Of a DNA stretch of 64,000 nucleotides, positions 16,801 through 25,491 are shown one piece after another. Position 1 is the first letter of the stretch; each line of letters starts with the position of its first letter. The position numbers and the translations under genes are program-made. This stretch comes from Prevotella sp. khp7 (GTDB lineage: Bacteria; Bacteroidota; Bacteroidia; Bacteroidales; Bacteroidaceae), in assembly GCF_900109055.1 (NCBI RefSeq), contig NZ_FOIV01000003.1:372001-436000 (forward strand), given 5' to 3'. Under the pieces are notes generated by a model. The model worked only from the letters and a program-made list of their open reading frames with translations, had not been told where the DNA came from and made no database searches.

Positions 16801-17029
16801 TGGTCTGCTTGGTTTCAAGGATGCTTCGTTCATCAAGATCCGCAACCTCTCTCTGGGCTACAACTTCGACAAGAGCCTGTGCCAGACCGTCGGTATCAAC
16901 GGTGCTAAGCTCTACGTTCAGGGTAAGAACCTCGGTATGCTCTACTCTTCAGTCGACTTCATGGACCTCGACACTGGTGCCACCTTCTTCAACCGTGGCT
17001 TCACTGTAGGTCTGCAGGTAGAATTCTAG
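13877..17029 (+). CDS. SusC/RagA-type TonB-linked outer-membrane transporter
   Basis: 1050 residues. The signal sequence ends near 'GAWAQ'; the true start could be 13877 or the later ATGs at 13904 and 13916. A carboxypeptidase-regulatory-like domain follows ('SGTVVDAAGEAVIGASV', 'ISYVGYRTQ'). Then come a TonB-box/plug region ('LLDEVVVVGYGVQRKSDVTG', 'LYVVDGVPL', 'ILKDASSTAIFGSRGANGVV') and a 22-strand-type barrel ending 'RGFTVGLQVEF'. It imports oligosaccharides (or another large ligand) together with the SusD partner encoded 43 bp downstream. A TAACTTTG -7 box is at 13813-13820. The substrate is not evident; the GH97 gene at 20462 suggests an alpha-galactoside, but it is separated by an opposing gene. 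Confidence 0.95.
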   Translation: MRKDQVTDSMLSSMNVLRRLMFLALMALCTSGAWAQKQVSGTVVDAAGEAVIGASVMVKGTSTGTITDFDGKFALQNVSDNASLVISYVGYRTQTVATAGKNQFNITLEEDKQLLDEVVVVGYGVQRKSDVTGALTRVGEKELNAKPVGNAFEALQGKAAGVDITTSERPGTMGGIMIRGQRSMGKNLGASTDPLYVVDGVPLQAGGIESINPRDIEAIDILKDASSTAIFGSRGANGVVLITTKRGQEGKVQLTYNGSMTFEKIVDKSPAMSASDYITWRRWAYYNSAPDKYTPGDQPTMEQDKAFFAGDETALNNVMKGWASGSWDGSKVTDTDWTDFVTRTGVTQEHTLSARGGSKNMSGYVSFGYLNNKGTQKGQSYERYNLSASADINGTKWFKVGGSFNASYGVQKYGYSVPYGTSTGAKELYSAAKSILRYTLPYDENGEIITQPGGSTTNTYSVIDEWKKSKDNRETFRALGSFYAQIDFGQIYEPLQGLQWKTQFGPDFRYYRRGNFLDSSSISRAGGNNSASRSDERHFAWTLDNMLLYNKSIKEHTFGLTLLQSASKVNNESSSMSEQKVTIPSFLWNNMGAIDITDTQYQASMGTGLSENALSSYMARINYSFMDRYLLTASARWDGSSVLAEGNKWDFFPSMALGWRMEQESWLKDVTWLDQLKLRLGVGVTGNSAVAPYGTLGVISSFWMPFSTGNSQIFVTNEPYYTNGSNAMPNKKLGWEKTTQWNFGVDFSFLKGRIGGTIDLYTSKTKDLLLSMSVPSLSGYPSMMANIGQTKNKGVEVTINAIPVMTKDFVWNSNLNFAWQKDEIVELANGKEDDINNAWFIGESIAVHYGYEADGLWQESDAAEMAKFNENGAKFSAGMVKPVDQNGDYKIDADDRVIIGNKNPRFTAGWTNSISWKGLELALELQGRFGYTISTGGEGQLGMYQQREISYWRPDNTGADWQKPVYSQAGGDPYSGLLGFKDASFIKIRNLSLGYNFDKSLCQTVGINGAKLYVQGKNLGMLYSSVDFMDLDTGATFFNRGFTVGLQVEF

Positions 17030-17031
17030 GA

Positions 17032-17066
17032 GTGAATAGTGAATAATGAATAATGAAAAAAGAAAA
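17032..17066. repeat. Heptamer array in the susC-susD spacer
   Basis: Five consecutive 7-mers of the form RTGAAWA: GTGAATA twice, ATGAATA, ATGAAAA, AAGAAAA. The array creates a false in-frame ATG at 17046 ahead of the true susD start. Confidence 0.7.
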
Positions 17067-17072
17067 TATATT

Positions 17073-19214
17073 ATGAGATATATCAATAAAACATTAGTTT
17101 GCGGTGCTCTCTCGATGCTGGCCCTGATGGGTACAACCTCCTGTGGCGACGACTTCCTGAAGGAAGATGCGGGTCATAAGGTTACTGATGCACTGCTTGA
17201 AGACGAGACAGGCGCCTTGAAGATGGCTGCTGGTCTCTACGGAAACATCCGCTGGCACTTCGGTTATGAGTGGGCTTACGGTATCACCCTTTATGGTTGT
17301 GATGAGTTCACCAATGGTGCCGACCTTACCGCTGAGCCTTGGAATACTTACGATAACCGTCTGAACGCACTCGACTGTACACCTGCTCTGGGTGCTGCCA
17401 ATAAGAACTGTCCTGCCGTGTCGGCCCTTTGGGATGAGATGTACTATGGTATCTCTACCGCCAACCTCGTTATCGACAAGGCTGTGAACGTGCAGAACGA
17501 GGATAGCCGCAACAAGGCTCTTGGTGAGGCTTACTTCCTGCGTGGCTACAACTACTACCGTCTGTTCTGTCAGTATGGTGGCGTTGTGCTTCAGACTGAG
17601 CCTGCCAACGGCGTCGTAAGAAAATTCTATGATCGTGCTACTGAAGACGAGACGCTCGCGCAGATTATCTCAGACCTCGAGAATGCTTATCAGATGCTGC
17701 CTAAGGATAAGTGGCGTGGAAACGGTACTTGGACTAAGTATACTGCTGCACACTTCCTGGCTAAGGCACTCTTGTATCGTCAGTCGGAGCGCTGCGCTTC
17801 TTGGGCTGGCAAGTATGATAAGAATGCCGACCTGACTCGTGCCATCGCTCTTTGCGACGAGGTGATCGCTGCATGTCCTCTGGCTCCCGACTACTGGGAT
17901 CTGTATGCTAAGTGGACTGGTGTAGACTGTAAGAACGAGGGACTCTCTGAGATCCTGATGGCTGCTGAGCACAACGAGGACAGCTCTACTCAGGGACGTT
18001 TCGGAAACCGTACCTATAACTACTTCGATCCTCAGTTCTCTAACTTCTCAGGAGGTTGGGTACAGCGTGGTCAGTATATCGGTGGTATGGACTTCCAGCG
18101 CTGCCGTCCTACAGAGTATGCTTATTCTGTATTCGACAACGTGAACGATGCTCGTATGTGGAAGACCTTCAAGACCGTTTATGGTCTGAACCATGCTAAC
18201 AAGACCACTGAGGCCGTTGTTGCTGAGAATGGTATCAAGGCTGAACAGATGCCTGGTATCGGTGACGAGGGTATCATCTTCATCCTCAACAAGAAGGACG
18301 ATCACCGCTTCGACGGTGAGCCTTACGGCACATTCGGACGTGGTGGCGTGCCACACAGCTTCGTGAATCCTCTGACTGGCAAGTGGGTGCCCAATGCATT
18401 CCCCACCTTCATGGGCGGCAAGTATGTGCTCTTTAACTATGGCGTAAGCGGCAACACTGCTACCTCTAACGTGTTCTGCGGTATCAACAAGACTGCTGAC
18501 GGCTCACGTACTGGTGAGAAGGGCGACGCACACCGCGACGTTATCATGGCTCGTTCGGGTGAGACTTATCTCGTAAAGGCTGAGTGCCAGGTTCGTCAGG
18601 GCGACTATGCTGGTGCCATCAACACCATCAATATCCTCCGTGCCCGTGGTCAGTGGAAGAATGGCGAGGATCGCTCTTACTACACTGATGGCTCAATGGC
18701 ATTCCTGAAGTCTGACGGTGGCGACAAGGACAACTCTACCGCTGCTGCTCAGGCTGTGAAGAAGAACAAGGACTTCACAGGTAAGGTTCTTACCAACACT
18801 GAGGCTTACTATGCTTCAATGACTCATAAGAACTCTTATTACCTCTCTACAGGTATTGCTGAGACCACTGAGGCTTCTGACCTCCAGATCAAGAGCTACA
18901 CGCAGCTTCCTGCTGAGGATGAGGCTATCCTGAAGGAGATTGGTGCTACCAGCGACTACGACCGCATGCTGAACTTCGTGTTCAACGAGCGCACTCGTGA
19001 GCTCCTGGGTGAGTGGAACCGTTGGGATGAGCTGGCTCGTACAGGCTTGCTGGTTAAGCGTGCCAAGGCCTTCAACCCCGAGGCTGCTCCCAATGTTCAG
19101 GATCGTCACATGTATCGTCCTGTTCCTCAGAAGTTCATCGATACCCTCCAGAACGAGGATGGTACCAACCTGAGCGATGCCGCCAAGAAGGCATGGCAGA
19201 ATCCCGGCTATTGA
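17073..19214 (+). CDS. SusD/RagB-type surface glycan-binding lipoprotein
   Basis: 713 residues from the ATG at 17073; the ATG at 17046 falls within a heptamer repeat and adds a charged leader. The lipobox is 'LMGTTSC' with Cys near residue 24, followed by Asp residues that favour surface export. SusD hallmarks are 'LGEAYFLRGYNYYRLFCQYG', 'AHFLAKALLYR', 'YLVKAECQVRQGDYAGAINT', 'NFVFNERTRELLGEWNRWDE' and the closing 'KFIDTL...' region. It binds the ligand above the SusC channel as its lid. At over 700 residues it is longer than the usual ~550, so it probably has insertion loops. A strong terminator follows. Confidence 0.95.
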   Translation: MRYINKTLVCGALSMLALMGTTSCGDDFLKEDAGHKVTDALLEDETGALKMAAGLYGNIRWHFGYEWAYGITLYGCDEFTNGADLTAEPWNTYDNRLNALDCTPALGAANKNCPAVSALWDEMYYGISTANLVIDKAVNVQNEDSRNKALGEAYFLRGYNYYRLFCQYGGVVLQTEPANGVVRKFYDRATEDETLAQIISDLENAYQMLPKDKWRGNGTWTKYTAAHFLAKALLYRQSERCASWAGKYDKNADLTRAIALCDEVIAACPLAPDYWDLYAKWTGVDCKNEGLSEILMAAEHNEDSSTQGRFGNRTYNYFDPQFSNFSGGWVQRGQYIGGMDFQRCRPTEYAYSVFDNVNDARMWKTFKTVYGLNHANKTTEAVVAENGIKAEQMPGIGDEGIIFILNKKDDHRFDGEPYGTFGRGGVPHSFVNPLTGKWVPNAFPTFMGGKYVLFNYGVSGNTATSNVFCGINKTADGSRTGEKGDAHRDVIMARSGETYLVKAECQVRQGDYAGAINTINILRARGQWKNGEDRSYYTDGSMAFLKSDGGDKDNSTAAAQAVKKNKDFTGKVLTNTEAYYASMTHKNSYYLSTGIAETTEASDLQIKSYTQLPAEDEAILKEIGATSDYDRMLNFVFNERTRELLGEWNRWDELARTGLLVKRAKAFNPEAAPNVQDRHMYRPVPQKFIDTLQNEDGTNLSDAAKKAWQNPGY

Positions 19215-19246
19215 TTTAGATTCATACATAATTGGAATTAATTAGC

Positions 19247-19289
19247 AAAGCCCTGCGTCTCGTGATGAGATAGCAGGGCTTTTCGTTTT
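19247..19289. terminator. Terminator between susD and the aldo/keto reductase gene
   Basis: AAGCCCTGC (19248-19256) pairs with GCAGGGCTT (19273-19281), followed by TTCGTTTT. It ends the susCD transcript and, by symmetry, may also serve the opposing gene. Confidence 0.8.
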
Positions 19290-19308
19290 ATGACCTTTTT
19301 ATTCTTTC

Positions 19309-20280
19309 TTACAGCTCTTCGTCGAAGGGAGCGGCACTGACGCAGCGCAGGTTCTTTTCGAGCTGGGCGGTGCTGCTGGCACCCACGAGCACAGAGGTGA
19401 CGGCTTTCTGGTTCAGAATCCAGGCCAGGGCCATCTCTGCCAGCGTCTCGCCGCGACTCTCTGCCACATCGTTATACTGGCGCAGCTTTTCCAGCAGCTC
19501 TGGTGTCAGCATGTCTTCTGTCAGGAACTGTCCTTTCGACATGCGGCTATCCTTGGGAATACCATTTAGGTAGCGGTCTGTCAGCAGTCCTTGTGCCAGG
19601 GGCGAGAACGAGATGAAGCCAATGCCCTCTTCAGCGCAGAGGTCAAGGATGCCCTCTTCCTGAGGCTCACGATCGAGCAGATTAAGACGGCCCTGATAAA
19701 TCAGCAGGGGAACGTCGCGCTCACGAAGATATTTGGCAGCAAAGCGTGTGGCCTCCAGTGGCCAGCGTGAGATGCCGATATAGAGCGCCTTGCCCTGGCG
19801 CACGATATCGACGAGCGCCTGCAGCGTCTCTTCCAATGGGGTCTCTGGGTCGTAGCGATGGCTGTAGAACAGGTCTACATAGTCTATCTTCATGCGCTTC
19901 AGACTCTGGTCGAGCGACGCCATGAGATACTTTCTGCTGCCCCAGTTGCCATAAGGACCGGGCCACATGTCGTAGCCTGCCTTCGACGAGATGAAGAGCT
20001 CGTCGCGATAGGGGCGGAAGTCCTCGTCCATCAGTCGTCCCATGGTCTCCTCTGCCGAGCCGTATACTGGGCCGTAGTTGTTGGCCAGGTCGAAGTGCGT
20101 GATGCCATGGTCGAAGGCATAGTGGGTTATCTCACGGCTGCGTTCGTAGGGGTCTACGCTTCCGAAGTTATGCCAGAAGCCGAGGCTCACCTTAGGCAGT
20201 AAAACACCTGAGCGCCCGCAGCGCTTATACTCCATTCCGTTGTCGTAGCGGTTCTTGTCCGCCAAATACATTTCTTTCAT
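19309..20280 (-). CDS. Aldo/keto reductase (YghZ / L-glyceraldehyde-3-phosphate reductase type)
   Basis: 323 residues of the AKR14-like group: 'MEYKRCGRSGVLLPKVSLGF', 'HFDLANNYGPVYGSAEE', 'ISSKAGYDMWPGPYG', 'SLKRMKIDYVDLFYSHRYDP', 'GISRWPLEAT', 'FISFSPLAQGLLTDRYL' and a C-terminal NADPH site ending 'SVLVGASSTAQLEKNL'. The catalytic Asp-Tyr-Lys-His set is recognisable (D in 'FDLANNYG', Y in the same motif, K in 'SSKAGY', H in 'YSHRYD'). It reduces small aldehydes with NADPH in the cytoplasm. It is monocistronic, convergent with susD and divergent from the GH97 gene. Confidence 0.92.
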   Translation of the reverse strand: MKEMYLADKNRYDNGMEYKRCGRSGVLLPKVSLGFWHNFGSVDPYERSREITHYAFDHGITHFDLANNYGPVYGSAEETMGRLMDEDFRPYRDELFISSKAGYDMWPGPYGNWGSRKYLMASLDQSLKRMKIDYVDLFYSHRYDPETPLEETLQALVDIVRQGKALYIGISRWPLEATRFAAKYLRERDVPLLIYQGRLNLLDREPQEEGILDLCAEEGIGFISFSPLAQGLLTDRYLNGIPKDSRMSKGQFLTEDMLTPELLEKLRQYNDVAESRGETLAEMALAWILNQKAVTSVLVGASSTAQLEKNLRCVSAAPFDEEL

Positions 20281-20309
20281 TGTCTTTGTCTGGTATTGCT
20301 AAATTGCTG

Positions 20310-20340
20310 CAAATATAGTGGAAAATATCGATATTTGCAA
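20310..20340 (-). promoter_or_regulatory. Promoter of the aldo/keto reductase gene
   Basis: On the minus strand: TTG (20340-20338), a 20-nt spacer, TATATTTG (20317-20310), 29 nt before the ATG. Confidence 0.7.
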
Positions 20341-20461
20341 GTACAATAGGAAAAAGTAAGGTATAAAAATGAAGAAACGTTAGAGAATCTGAGGAATTTT
20401 ATATAAATTTGCAGGCGAAAATCGAAAACAGCTATCAGGATTTATTATTTAATGCTAAATT

Positions 20462-22429
20462 ATGAATAAAAAGTTATTATCACTAGGATTATTATTCGTG
20501 TCTGCCCTCACCGCTATGGCGCAGACGACAAGTGTGTCATCTCCCGACGGGAAACTGCAGGTCAGCATCGACTGTAAGGACGGACAGGCCTTCTATACGG
20601 TCAGTTATGACGGTAAGGCCATGCTGACGCCTTCTGCCCTTGGACTGAAAGCCGATATCGGTGATTTCTCGCAGGGCCTGAAACTGAAAGACAGCAAGCA
20701 GGGCAGTGTAGACAAGACCTACACCATGACACGTACCAAAACAGCAACATCGCACTTTGTGGCCAACCAGCTCGACGTTCAGCTCGAGAATGCCGACGGT
20801 CTGCCACTCGAGGTTACTTTCCTCGTTTCAAACAATGATATCGCCTTCCGTTATACGCTGAAGCAGGCTAAGCGCAGGGATGTACGCACGGCTGTGGTCC
20901 AGGGCGAGACCACAGGCTTCAATTTCCCTGAGACAGCCACCAGCTTTATCTGTCCCCAGAGCAAACCCATGGTCGGCTTTGCCCAGACCAAGCCTTCATA
21001 CGAAGAGGAATATACTCCCGACGCAGCCCTCAACACTCCTTCTGCCTTTGGCGAAGGATATACCTTCCCCTGTCTGTTCCATATTGGCAACGACGGCTGG
21101 GTACAGGTCAGCGAGACGGGTACTAACGGAAAATACGTAGGTTGCCACCTGAGCGACTATGAGCAGGGTAGGGGTTACACGATCGCCTTCCCCAATCCGA
21201 AGGAGATGAAGGGCATGGGTGGCGATGGTGCTGCCATCTCTCTGCCTGGCTCTACCCCTTGGCGCACCCTCACCGTGGCTTCTACGCTCGAGCCTATCGT
21301 CGAGACCACCATCTCTTATGATGTCGTAGAGCCTCTCTATGAAGCCAAGACCGACTACCGCCCTGGCCGTTACACATGGGGCTGGCTCATCTGGCAGGAT
21401 AACTCTACCATCTATGAGGATCAGGTGAAGATGATCGACGTGGCTGCCCAGATGGGCTATGAGTACTGTCTGGTCGATGCCCTTTGGGACACGCAGATTG
21501 GTCGCGACCGTGTAGAGGAGCTTTCAAAGTATGCTCAGAGCAAGGGCGTCCGTCTGTTGCTGTGGTACAACTCCAACGGCACATGGAACGATGCGCCTCA
21601 GGGACCTCACGATGGTATGAACAGCGCCATTGCTCGTGAACGCGAGATGTCGTGGATGGAGAAGATTGGCGTGGCTGGTATCAAGGTCGACTTCTTCGGT
21701 AGCGACAAGCAGCCCATGATGCAGCTCTACGAGGATATTCTGGCTGACGCCAACCGTCATCAGCTGCAGGTCATCTTCCACGGATGTACCCTGCCTCGCG
21801 GTTGGGAGCGTATGTATCCTAACTTCGTGGCCAGCGAGGCCTTCCTGGCTTCAGAGAACGTGTTCTTCACAGAGTATCACGCCAAGAAAGAGGGCTTCGA
21901 ACTCACCATGTACCCCTTCAGCCGTAATGCCGTGGCTGCTGCCGACTGGGGCGGTGTGATGATGAACCACCACCTGAGCCGCGACAACAAGAGCCGCCAC
22001 CAGCGCTATACCAGCGATGTGTTCGAGATGGCATCGGCCATCGTCATCCAGACCAGCGTGAACTGCGTGGCTATCTATCCTAACAACCTTGAGGAGCTGC
22101 CTCAGTTCGAACTTGACTTCTTGCGTGAGATTCCTACCACCTGGGAGGAGAGCCAGTTCATCGACGGTTATCCTACTAAGTATGTTGTGATGGCCCGTCG
22201 TACAGGCGACCGCTGGTATGTGGCAGGCCTGAATGGTACTCAGGAGAAGAAGACGCTTACCCTACAGCTCCCCATGCTGGCAGGCAAGACCGTCCGCTAC
22301 TATACTGACAAGCCGCAGAAGAAGGGCGAGATTCTTCCTGCTTCAGAGCTCAAGACCCTGAAGGTTAATGCCAACGGCGAGGCCAAGGTAACTATTCAGC
22401 CCATGGGCGGCATCATCCTCGCAGAATAA
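20462..22429 (+). CDS. GH97 glycoside hydrolase, retaining alpha-galactosidase type
   Basis: 655 residues with a signal peptide cleaved near 'ALTAMAQ'. The N-terminal beta-sandwich ('VSSPDGKLQVSI') is followed by the (beta/alpha)8 domain ('GRYTWGWLIWQDNSTIYEDQ', 'YCLVDALWD', 'VRLLLWYNSNG') and a C-terminal beta domain. 'AGIKVDFFGSDKQPMMQLYE' places an Asp (about residue 410) where retaining GH97 enzymes have the nucleophile; inverting SusB-type enzymes lack it. 'FHGCTLPRGWERMYPN' and 'ASEAF' follow as in the family. A TAAATTTG box at 20404-20411 is the likely -7. It should release alpha-linked galactose in the periplasm. Confidence 0.9.
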   Translation: MNKKLLSLGLLFVSALTAMAQTTSVSSPDGKLQVSIDCKDGQAFYTVSYDGKAMLTPSALGLKADIGDFSQGLKLKDSKQGSVDKTYTMTRTKTATSHFVANQLDVQLENADGLPLEVTFLVSNNDIAFRYTLKQAKRRDVRTAVVQGETTGFNFPETATSFICPQSKPMVGFAQTKPSYEEEYTPDAALNTPSAFGEGYTFPCLFHIGNDGWVQVSETGTNGKYVGCHLSDYEQGRGYTIAFPNPKEMKGMGGDGAAISLPGSTPWRTLTVASTLEPIVETTISYDVVEPLYEAKTDYRPGRYTWGWLIWQDNSTIYEDQVKMIDVAAQMGYEYCLVDALWDTQIGRDRVEELSKYAQSKGVRLLLWYNSNGTWNDAPQGPHDGMNSAIAREREMSWMEKIGVAGIKVDFFGSDKQPMMQLYEDILADANRHQLQVIFHGCTLPRGWERMYPNFVASEAFLASENVFFTEYHAKKEGFELTMYPFSRNAVAAADWGGVMMNHHLSRDNKSRHQRYTSDVFEMASAIVIQTSVNCVAIYPNNLEELPQFELDFLREIPTTWEESQFIDGYPTKYVVMARRTGDRWYVAGLNGTQEKKTLTLQLPMLAGKTVRYYTDKPQKKGEILPASELKTLKVNANGEAKVTIQPMGGIILAE

Positions 22430-22452
22430 TAGATTTTCTATAAAACAAATAG

Positions 22453-22483
22453 TCCCTCACTCCCTTCGGTGAGGGATTTTTTT
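22453..22483 (+). terminator. Terminator after the GH97 gene
   Basis: TCCCTCAC / GTGAGGGA stem, loop of 8 nt, then seven T; 24 bp after the stop. Confidence 0.85.
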
Positions 22484-22551
22484 ATGCCCCTTAATTGACC
22501 TTAATCAATATAAAGCTGCCGCTCTTTAACTTTCTTTTGCGTTTTTTTTTT

Positions 22552-22580
22552 TTTGATTCACATATTTCTTCGTATATTTG
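22552..22580 (+). promoter_or_regulatory. Promoter of the fimbrillin-like gene
   Basis: TATATTTG at 22573-22580 with TTTG at 22552-22555. The spacer is 17 nt, slightly short. The boxes lie 27 nt before the ATG at 22608 and exclude a start at 22578. Confidence 0.5.
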
Positions 22581-22607
22581 CCCCCAAGTAAGGTAAATCT
22601 ATCAGTT

Positions 22608-25001
22608 ATGAACATGAAAACTAATATAACGATTATAGTGGCATTGCTGTTGTTTGGCGCTTGCACTTCCTACGAGGAAAGGCGGGCAGTGTCCCCCATG
22701 TCCATACAGCTGACGGCCTCTGTAGCCGCAGAGACGCTGTCGCCAGGCAATGCTACGGCCTGGAGCCGCGAGGCGTGGAAGGAGCTGACGAGCCGCCGCG
22801 CCACCCGAGGCCTTTACGAGACGGCCATTGCCAACGGCGAGAAAGTATATGTATGGGCCGATAAGGGCAGCGCTGGCACATACGCCTTTCTGAAAGCGTG
22901 GACGCTGACCTCTGACGGCAGCGGCGGTCTGACGGGCTCAACGAAGTATTACCCCAGCGACGGCGATGGCCTCACCTTCCGTGCCGTTCATGGCAATTTC
23001 TCTACTGCTCCTATTGAGGGCACAGCCATCGGCACGCTGACGCATACCGTTCTGGCCGACCAGAGCGCCACGGGCAACTACGAGAAGTCCGACCTTCACT
23101 ATGCTGAGGGCTCAGGCAGCTATGAGACCGTAGGCAGCGCGCCCCTGAACTTCACGCATAAGCTGTCGAAGATCGAGGTGAACCTCACGGCGGGCATCGG
23201 CCTTACCAGCAGCAACGTGACCAATGTCACGGTGAAGGTAAGGAACGTGAAGCCCTCCATCACGATCAATCCCTCTACTGGTGCCCTTGGCTCAGCCAGC
23301 GGCACGGCCACCACCATCACCGCCCGCCATACTGGCAATGGTGTCTTCGAGGCAGTCATCCCTCCACAGGCGGCGCCGTCGGGCGTGCTTACAATCACCA
23401 TGGGCAATGTCACGGTCACCGTTCCCAACACGGTGACCACGTTTGCCGAGAACGCCAAGTATATATACAACGTAAAGTGTGATAACAAAGACAAGCGCCT
23501 GAATCCGCTTTGGTATGTGGCCGAGAACAATGTGAAGAGCTATAATCGTACTACAAAGGTCGTCACTTTAGAAAGCGATCCAACCGCAGCAGGCTCTGCT
23601 CAGTGCTATAACTGGTACGACGCTATGGGCTACTTCTCGAAAACAGGCACCTCTTATAATACCTATTGGGCTGGCGATATTACCGACGGTACAACTGGTT
23701 TTAAGTATCATTTACCAGTGGAGAAAGAGTTGTACAGTGTGATACCCTCTAGTGTGAATATATTCAATACTACCGACTTTTTGCCTTCTGGTGGTCTCGT
23801 TGATTCAGCTCCGACATGTATCTTTGGCTATAACGATGTGACAAAGGCTGGCATAGAAGATTGGTCGTATTGGAGCACTTATACCACTATTAATGTCCGC
23901 TATGCTATTCGTTTCCTTGGTACGCCTTATTGTAGTGTATGGAAATATCAGTGGAGTAATAGAATACTGACGATTACAGCCAAACTAATCGATTATTTGG
24001 ACAAGAGCGATGCAACACTGGGTACTAAACTTGCAGCCTATATGAACGATGCTTCTTTCTGGACGTCAGTTAATGAAGACGAAGGGGGCATGCAACGCCA
24101 GTTCTATAGTATTGGTTATAGGTTTAATTCAGACAATGGAGGAACTGGCGTTGCCGATCGCGTAGAGAATGGTATTAGCGGCTATTATTGGTTGGCTACG
24201 AAGGCATCAGATGAGGATGCTCGGCTTTTTTTCTTCAACGGTGGCTATGTGGGTATCAGCACTAACAATATGAAGTGGGGATTCTCTATCCGCCTGTTCC
24301 GTAACGAAGGTGTGGGAGAGGCGCGTACTGATCCTGGTGTGGCTTTCGATAATGTCACCAGTTCGCATCTGAAATGGTACATAACGAAGAATGGTAAGGC
24401 ATACAGTACTTCAGGTCTGGCCAATGACCGTGCTGGTGGTGCTGTGGGCTTTATATGTTATACCGGCGCTGTAAGTAACTACTTTAGTAAGTTCTTCGCT
24501 CTCGCCCTGCATGATGCATATGCAGATAGACGCTCTTGGGCTGATGCAAATACGGCGGTTAATACCTTTGCTGCTAGCAATATCGTTACGGTGGGTAGTA
24601 CGCAATATAAAACAAATGCCGTAGGCAGTACTTATTATGACCGTGTGGCAAATGGTACAGGTACAAACTCAAAGACACGAACTAGTGCTGCTTTAAAGGG
24701 GTGGCGTATTCCTAGTGTAACAGACTGGCGATACATCTTCCAAGGTTTAGGTGGTCCTAGTGCTACAAGTCCTGTGGGTGTTGGATCTGGTAACACTTAC
24801 CCCTATGGCAATAAAGATGAGTTATACGCAGCCATCAATAAGGCTTGTCTCAATTCAGAATTGCACCAGGATGATTATTGGTCGAGTTCAGAACTCACTA
24901 CCAATAGTGGTATCGCTTGGTATTATCTCTTCCATGGTGGATATTTCTACAATTACAATAAAACGTACACCCGCTATGTTAGAGCAGGCTTTGCATGGTA
25001 A
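22608..25001 (+). CDS. Fimbrillin-like (Mfa-type) lipoprotein with two C-type-lectin-like/FISUMP modules
   Basis: 797 residues from the ATG at 22608 (or 22614). The lipobox is 'LLLFGAC'. Residues about 20-290 look like an Mfa-like_1 fimbrillin domain: 'YYPSDGDGLTFRAVHG', 'LNFTHKLSKIEVNLT', 'VFEAVIPPQAAPSG'. Two repeats of a 'YNWYDAM...YHLP...YWL' module follow. The first contains 'GYYWLATKASDEDA' and 'SIRLFRNEG'; the second contains 'GWRIPSVTDWRYIF', 'YWSSSELTTN' and the final 'YTRYVRAGFAW'. These resemble FISUMP/C-type-lectin folds. The last ~40 residues are rich in Tyr/Asn, like the variable regions of diversity-generating retroelement targets. Probably a surface adhesin or pilus tip protein. 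It is not in an operon. Confidence 0.75.
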   Translation: MNMKTNITIIVALLLFGACTSYEERRAVSPMSIQLTASVAAETLSPGNATAWSREAWKELTSRRATRGLYETAIANGEKVYVWADKGSAGTYAFLKAWTLTSDGSGGLTGSTKYYPSDGDGLTFRAVHGNFSTAPIEGTAIGTLTHTVLADQSATGNYEKSDLHYAEGSGSYETVGSAPLNFTHKLSKIEVNLTAGIGLTSSNVTNVTVKVRNVKPSITINPSTGALGSASGTATTITARHTGNGVFEAVIPPQAAPSGVLTITMGNVTVTVPNTVTTFAENAKYIYNVKCDNKDKRLNPLWYVAENNVKSYNRTTKVVTLESDPTAAGSAQCYNWYDAMGYFSKTGTSYNTYWAGDITDGTTGFKYHLPVEKELYSVIPSSVNIFNTTDFLPSGGLVDSAPTCIFGYNDVTKAGIEDWSYWSTYTTINVRYAIRFLGTPYCSVWKYQWSNRILTITAKLIDYLDKSDATLGTKLAAYMNDASFWTSVNEDEGGMQRQFYSIGYRFNSDNGGTGVADRVENGISGYYWLATKASDEDARLFFFNGGYVGISTNNMKWGFSIRLFRNEGVGEARTDPGVAFDNVTSSHLKWYITKNGKAYSTSGLANDRAGGAVGFICYTGAVSNYFSKFFALALHDAYADRRSWADANTAVNTFAASNIVTVGSTQYKTNAVGSTYYDRVANGTGTNSKTRTSAALKGWRIPSVTDWRYIFQGLGGPSATSPVGVGSGNTYPYGNKDELYAAINKACLNSELHQDDYWSSSELTTNSGIAWYYLFHGGYFYNYNKTYTRYVRAGFAW

Positions 25002-25105
25002 GACTGTGTGGCTGTTCGTTTTCTTTTTGTGGATTGTCAATAAAACATACATAAAAAAGCGCTTCTTGGCTGGCTCAATCTAGGGCGGCGGGAGGCGCTT
25101 TTGGG

Positions 25106-25144
25106 GTTTCATTACGACTAACGATGGGTTTGTCGTAATGAAAC
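25106..25144. repeat. 13-bp perfect inverted repeat after the fimbrillin-like gene
   Basis: GTTTCATTACGAC (25106-25118) and its exact reverse complement (25132-25144), with a 13-nt loop and no T-run. It lies in a ~490-bp gene-free stretch (25002-25491) that otherwise has no supported gene. Confidence 0.6.
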
Positions 25145-25266
25145 TTGGGGTTTGTCGGTAGCAAACTTAGGGTTTATTCGGCGAAAAGTCTACCCTTTTT
25201 TGTGTAAAACAAGTTGTTTTATGCGCGCTCAAGTAGTCTCCACGGGGGATGAAGATAGTCTCTTCG

Positions 25267-25291
25267 GGAACAAAACAAGTTGTTTTGTTCC
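25267..25291. repeat. Near-loopless dyad GGAACAAAACAA
   Basis: 12-bp arms GGAACAAAACAA / TTGTTTTGTTCC around a single G. The core AAAACAAGTTGTTTT also occurs at about 25206-25220. Loopless symmetry suits a protein-binding site or cruciform better than a terminator. Confidence 0.55.
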
Positions 25292-25491
25292 GAAAGATGA
25301 CGTCTGAACGAGGGCTGGAAATAAGGCTTGTTTGTAACGTTCATGTTCTCAATGACTTACGGAAACGGCTCAAAACTCGCGTATTTGCGGTCGAAGGGCG
25401 GCTTGCTCGTAAAGACACGATTCTCACGAGGTTGTTTGTCTTATTGTTTTACCAAAGCAGAAGCCGACATTTCTAAAAGTATCCTAATTAT

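Noticed and set aside
25249..25476. 75-residue open frame after the fimbrillin-like gene
   Set aside because: Covers the palindromic dyad; no promoter or family features.
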